A stretch of 9,460 bases of DNA, taken from positions 1-9,460 of the forward strand of contig JAENWY010000073.1 of the NCBI GenBank assembly GCA_016649775.1, in the 5' to 3' direction. The position numbers were made by a program, and so were the translations under genes. Each line of letters starts with the position of its first letter. Within the stretch, counting starts at the first letter, position 1. The notes beneath the pieces were generated by a model that worked only from the letters and a program-made list of their open reading frames with translations, made no database searches and was not told where the DNA came from. Below are positions 6,941-9,460 of this stretch, one piece after another. This DNA comes from Spirochaetaceae bacterium (GTDB lineage: Bacteria > Spirochaetota > Spirochaetia > Sphaerochaetales > Sphaerochaetaceae).

Positions 6941-7369
6941 ATGAAAACTATTTTTGTTAAACCACTTACTATGGAGAAAAAGTGGTATATTATTGATGCA
7001 GAGGGCAAGGAACTTGGTCATGTTGCTGTAGCTGCTGCACGTATTCTCCGCGGGAAAAATAAACCAGAATTCGTTCCTCACCAAGATATGGGTGATTTCG
7101 TAATTATTATTAATGCTACCAAAGCTAAGATGTCAGGTAAGAAGTTTGAAGATAAAATGTATTACCGTCACTCTAACTTTCCAGGTGGTTTCCGTGCTAC
7201 TAACTATTCTGATATGCTTGATAGAACACCATGTTTCCCAATGGAACATGCTCTTAAAGGTATGTTACCTCGTGGACCTTTAGGTCGTGCATTATTCACA
7301 AACTCTAAAGTTTATGCAGGTGCAGATCATCCTCATATGGCTCAAAAACCTATTGCAGTAGAAATTTAA
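6941..7369 (+). CDS. rplM: 50S ribosomal protein L13
   Basis: L13 is an early-assembling protein of the large ribosomal subunit. The protein starts MKTIFVKPLT, matching the usual bacterial MKT start, then KKWYIIDAEGKELGHVA, ILRGKNKPEFVPHQDMGDFVIIINA (36-59) and the family-defining block KGMLPRGPLGRALF with VYAGADHPHMAQKP (106-137). It is 142 residues, the same as the E. coli protein. In-frame ATG codons also lie at 6971 and further on, but the first keeps the conserved N-terminus and has AGGG at 6929-6932. It is followed 14 nt later by rpsI, the near-universal partner in bacterial genomes. Codon use is somewhat richer in C and G than in neighbouring genes (GGT, CGT, CCA, TTC), as expected for a highly expressed gene. 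Confidence 0.98.
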   Translation: MKTIFVKPLTMEKKWYIIDAEGKELGHVAVAAARILRGKNKPEFVPHQDMGDFVIIINATKAKMSGKKFEDKMYYRHSNFPGGFRATNYSDMLDRTPCFPMEHALKGMLPRGPLGRALFTNSKVYAGADHPHMAQKPIAVEI

Positions 7370-7383
7370 GGGAGATCAGTAAA

Positions 7384-7797
7384 ATGGAAAAGAAAACAAT
7401 TACAAGTAAAATTAATCTTGGTACTGGTGTTGGTCGTAGAAAGACTTCAACTGCTCGTGTTTATGTTAGAGAAGGTAATGGTGTTATTATCGTTAATGGT
7501 AAAGAAGCAGTAGATTACTTTGCTAACCCATTAATGATTACTTTATTACAACAACCTTTAAAAGTAACAGAAAATGTTGATAAATATGATATTTTAATTA
7601 ATGTTGTAGGTGGTGGTGTTTCAGGTCAAGCTGGTGCTTGCCGTCATGGTATTTCTAGAGCTCTTTGTGATATTAACGAAGACAATAGAAGTGCATTACA
7701 TGCAGTTGGATACATGACTCGTGATGCTCGTATGGTTGAACGTAAAAAATTCGGTCAAAAGGGTGCTCGTAGAAAGTTCCAATTCAGCAAACGTTAA
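7384..7797 (+). CDS. rpsI: 30S ribosomal protein S9
   Basis: S9 is a small-subunit protein whose C-terminal tail reaches the P site and contacts the initiator or peptidyl tRNA. Conserved features are GVGRRKTSTARVYV (15-28), GNGVIIVNGK (31-40), the block GGGVSGQAGACRHGISRAL (76-94) and the basic end ARMVERKKFGQKGARRKFQFSKR (115-137). The terminal SKR tail is intact. At 137 residues it is near the usual 128-135, with a few extra residues at the N-terminus. A GGGAG ribosome binding site lies at 7370-7374, right after the rplM stop. It would be co-transcribed with rplM; downstream transcription probably meets a terminator-like hairpin at 7866. Confidence 0.98.
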   Translation: MEKKTITSKINLGTGVGRRKTSTARVYVREGNGVIIVNGKEAVDYFANPLMITLLQQPLKVTENVDKYDILINVVGGGVSGQAGACRHGISRALCDINEDNRSALHAVGYMTRDARMVERKKFGQKGARRKFQFSKR

Positions 7798-7830
7798 TAT
7801 TTATATATTATGGTTGTTGCAACAATCGAG

Positions 7831-7845
7831 AGGAGAGCAAGTTTG
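7831..7845 (+). promoter_or_regulatory. Ribosome binding site and TTG start that set the recX N-terminus
   Basis: AGGAG at 7831-7835, within the purine block GAGAGGAGAG (7828-7837), is seven bases before an in-frame TTG (7843-7845). The in-frame ATG at 7810 has only A and T for about 15 bases upstream and no Shine-Dalgarno match. The TTG is therefore the better start. An out-of-frame ATG at 7847-7849 sits 11 bases from the same site and opens a 19-codon frame ending at 7906. Confidence 0.6.
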
Positions 7846-8427
7846 GATGGCTTTACAGTCACACCAGAGGAGAGCTCTCCTTTTTTTGTCCCCAATTATT
7901 TATTAGAGAATTACCCTAATCTTGAATTATATAGTGGTGATGAAATAAACCAAGATGGTTATGATTTTCTATATTCTCTTCATCGGATTTATTTATGTCA
8001 GAAAAAATCTATCGATTTATTATCTAGAAGGGAACATTCTTCATTTGAATTAACCAATAAACTTAAACAAAGAAAATTTTCACAGTCTGAAATTGATCAA
8101 ACTTTGACTTATCTAAAGAAAAAGAATTTTCTAAATGACACACGATTTACAGAGTTCTTTATATTATCTCGTTTGAGAAAAAAACCAGAAGGCATGGCTA
8201 TGATTGTACAACGCCTTTTACAAAAAGGTATTTCATATTCAATTTCTCAAGAAATATATTCAAATATTGTTGATGATGAAATGCAAAAAGATATTATACA
8301 AAAAGCTTATGAAAAGACGAGATTGAAGTATAGTGATAATCAAGAAAAATTAATTAATTATTTGTTACGTATAGGATTTACATATAGTGATATTAAACGA
8401 GTTATTGATGATAACAGTGATAATTAG
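7843..8427 (+). CDS. recX: Regulatory protein RecX
   Basis: RecX binds RecA filaments and limits their growth, modulating recombination and strand exchange. The protein is all-helical with the repeated three-helix layout of the family. The first repeat reads LLSRREHSSFELTNKLKQRKFSQSEIDQTLTYLKKKNFLNDTRFTEFF, then RLRKKPEGMAMIVQRLLQKGI, which are close to the family consensus, and a last repeat ends YLLRIGFTYSDIKRVIDD. From TTG 7843 it has 194 residues; from ATG 7810 it would have 205, the additional residues being unlike family sequence. RecX often sits beside recA, but here it follows rpsI by 45 nt. A terminator-like hairpin lies within codons 8 to 15, so expression may be throttled relative to the ribosomal genes. 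The first 40 residues are not recognisable to me. Family assignment is firm, start less so. Confidence 0.88.
   Translation: MDGFTVTPEESSPFFVPNYLLENYPNLELYSGDEINQDGYDFLYSLHRIYLCQKKSIDLLSRREHSSFELTNKLKQRKFSQSEIDQTLTYLKKKNFLNDTRFTEFFILSRLRKKPEGMAMIVQRLLQKGISYSISQEIYSNIVDDEMQKDIIQKAYEKTRLKYSDNQEKLINYLLRIGFTYSDIKRVIDDNSDN
7866..7887 (+). terminator. Intrinsic-terminator-like hairpin inside the start of recX
   Basis: AGAGGAG (7866-7872) pairs with CTCCTTT (7877-7883), one pair being G-T, around the loop AGCT; the core GGAGAGCTCTCC (7869-7880) is a perfect palindrome. It runs directly into seven consecutive T's (7881-7887). This G+C-rich stem plus T tract is the strongest Rho-independent terminator in the window. 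It lies only 21 nt after the TTG start of recX and 69 nt after the rpsI stop, so it probably ends most rplM-rpsI transcripts. A ribosome translating early recX codons would block the hairpin. Confidence 0.7.
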
Positions 8428-8498
8428 ACAAATTTTAACTCTCATATTCCTTTTTTTGATGTATTAATTTTAAAATTTATATTATAATAAGAGTCACT

Positions 8499-9460
8499 AT
8501 GATAGACGAAATACTAGATGAATTAATTCCACAAATTCCGCAAGGATTTGTAGGAATGTTAATACTAATTGCCGTTATTGGAGTTAGTCTTTTTGTTTTA
8601 GGAAAAGGGGCTGATATTCTTGTAGAAGAAGCTGTTGGCATTTCTACAAAATGGGGTGTTCCCAAAATGCTAATTGGCGCAACAATTGTAAGTCTTGGTA
8701 CTACTTTACCAGAAGTTACAGTTTCTGTACTAGCTGCAGTTAATGGCTTTCCAGATTTAGCAATGGGGAATGCTGTTGGTTCAATTATTTGTGATACTGG
8801 ATTAATTCTTGGTATTGCAACTTTAATAAACCCTCTCCCTTTTAAAAAAGAAGTAGTCAGAAGACAGAGTTGGATTCAATTTGGTGCAGGAATGCTCCTT
8901 ATTATTACCGCATTTGTTTTTGGTGGTGGTTTTAAATCTTTTAATCATGGTGGTAATATTCCCCAGTTTATGGGCTTTGCTTTTTTAGCTCTTTTAGTTT
9001 TGTATATTATACGCACTATAAAATCTGTTAAAAATAGTGAGTCCTCTACTGATTTAGATGGAACGGATGGTAAAATTAATGCTTCAACTCTTTCACTTTT
9101 AATAAAATTATTTTTAGGAATTTTCATAGTAGTATTATCTTCAAAAGTATTAATACCTTTTGTACAAGAATTTGCTATTAGATTAAATATCCCAGAAACC
9201 ATTATTGCAGCTACTCTTGTTGCTTTTGGAACAAGTCTACCTGAATTAATTACAGCTATTACAGCGGCAAGAAAAGGATATGGTGATTTAGCAATAGGTA
9301 ATGTCCTTGGAGCAGATATCTTAAATGTATTATTTGTAGTTGGAGCTGCAGCTTCAGTAACAAAAGGTGGACTTAATGTAGATATTAATTTCTTCCATCT
9401 ATTATTCCCTGCAATGATTTTTGTGTTAGTAGTTTGTAAATTAGCAATATCTTTTTCAAA
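8499..9460 (+). CDS. Calcium/sodium antiporter, CaCA superfamily (3' truncated by window)
   Basis: This is an integral membrane cation exchanger of the YrbG-like branch of the Ca2+:cation antiporter superfamily, expected to exchange Ca2+ for Na+ (or another monovalent ion) across the inner membrane. The frame is open from ATG 8499 to the window end, 320 codons so far, near the family's usual length, so only the last residues are missing. Both inverted alpha-repeats are present: repeat 1 GATIVSLGTTLPE (60-72) with GNAVGSIICDTGLILG (90-105), and repeat 2 AATLVAFGTSLPE (237-249) with GNVLGADILNVLFVVG (267-282). Glutamates E72 and E249 are the expected ion ligands. A hydrophilic loop (about 172-195) separates the halves. 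The start has only a weak purine-rich site (AAGAG, 8489-8493). It sits 71 nt after recX, in an A+T-rich gap with a T7 run (8451-8457) but no stem before it. Ion specificity is inferred from family only. Confidence 0.93.
   Translation, partial: MIDEILDELIPQIPQGFVGMLILIAVIGVSLFVLGKGADILVEEAVGISTKWGVPKMLIGATIVSLGTTLPEVTVSVLAAVNGFPDLAMGNAVGSIICDTGLILGIATLINPLPFKKEVVRRQSWIQFGAGMLLIITAFVFGGGFKSFNHGGNIPQFMGFAFLALLVLYIIRTIKSVKNSESSTDLDGTDGKINASTLSLLIKLFLGIFIVVLSSKVLIPFVQEFAIRLNIPETIIAATLVAFGTSLPELITAITAARKGYGDLAIGNVLGADILNVLFVVGAAASVTKGGLNVDINFFHLLFPAMIFVLVVCKLAISFS

Noticed and set aside
6866..7084. Minus-strand open frame across the rplM start
   Set aside because: It is antisense to L13 and to the leader hairpins, with no family resemblance or ribosome binding site.
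8483..8488. TATAAT before the antiporter gene as a promoter
   Set aside because: The hexamer is perfect, but there is no -35 match at 16-19 bp, it would leave a leader of only about 4 nt, and the surrounding DNA is nearly pure A+T.
8438..8494. ACTCT (8438-8442) pairing with AGAGT (8490-8494) to hide the antiporter ribosome binding site
   Set aside because: Five pairs across a long A+T loop are too weak to claim without comparative support.
8477..9202. Two minus-strand open frames (8477-8665 and 8945-9202) within the antiporter gene
   Set aside because: The + strand frame carries both alpha-repeats of the CaCA family over the same bases, so these are shadows.

Overview
The window is a gene-dense, strongly A+T-rich stretch of bacterial DNA. 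All convincing genes lie on the + strand and use standard-code ORFs with Shine-Dalgarno sites of the AGGAG/GGGAG type. The combination of an Opp/Dpp peptide importer, RimO, a PcrA/UvrD-type helicase and an rplM-rpsI-recX run fits a low-G+C, possibly host-associated bacterium. A spirochaete is my tentative guess from gene content and memory of gene order; nothing here proves it.

Bases 1-2559 hold the 3' end of an oligopeptide/dipeptide ABC importer operon: the tail of the second permease (OppC type), then the two ATPases OppD and OppF, closely packed with clear ribosome binding sites. The operon is followed by a 16-bp inverted repeat (2595-2640). A consensus -35 box overlaps the edge of this repeat and candidate -10 boxes sit in its loop, so the end of opp and the start of the next unit appear to share DNA. 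Bases 2658-6321 hold rimO (methylthiotransferase for ribosomal protein S12) and a full-length PcrA/UvrD-like helicase, overlapping by 8 nt and so probably translationally coupled.

Bases 6322-6940 (619 nt) contain no credible protein gene but are not empty. From about 6356 to 6725 there is a chain of hairpins, several abutting directly, with G-U pairs that make sense only for a + strand transcript, and a possible kissing interaction between two neighbouring loops. It matches none of the large housekeeping RNAs I could check by motif (tmRNA, RNase P, SRP RNA) and is the best candidate here for an undescribed element. A second small pair of hairpins (6869-6922), one capped by a GUAA tetraloop, precedes rplM and may be a ribosomal-protein leader.

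Bases 6941-8427 carry rplM (L13), rpsI (S9) and recX (RecA modulator). The recX start is probably TTG at 7843, not the upstream ATG at 7810. A strong intrinsic-terminator-like hairpin with seven T's lies inside the first codons of recX, suggesting that most rplM-rpsI transcripts stop there and that recX is attenuated. Bases 8499-9460 encode a Ca2+/Na+ antiporter of the CaCA superfamily, cut off by the window end.

Functionally the window covers peptide uptake, ribosome components and modification (S12 modification, L13, S9), DNA repair (helicase, RecX) and ion transport.
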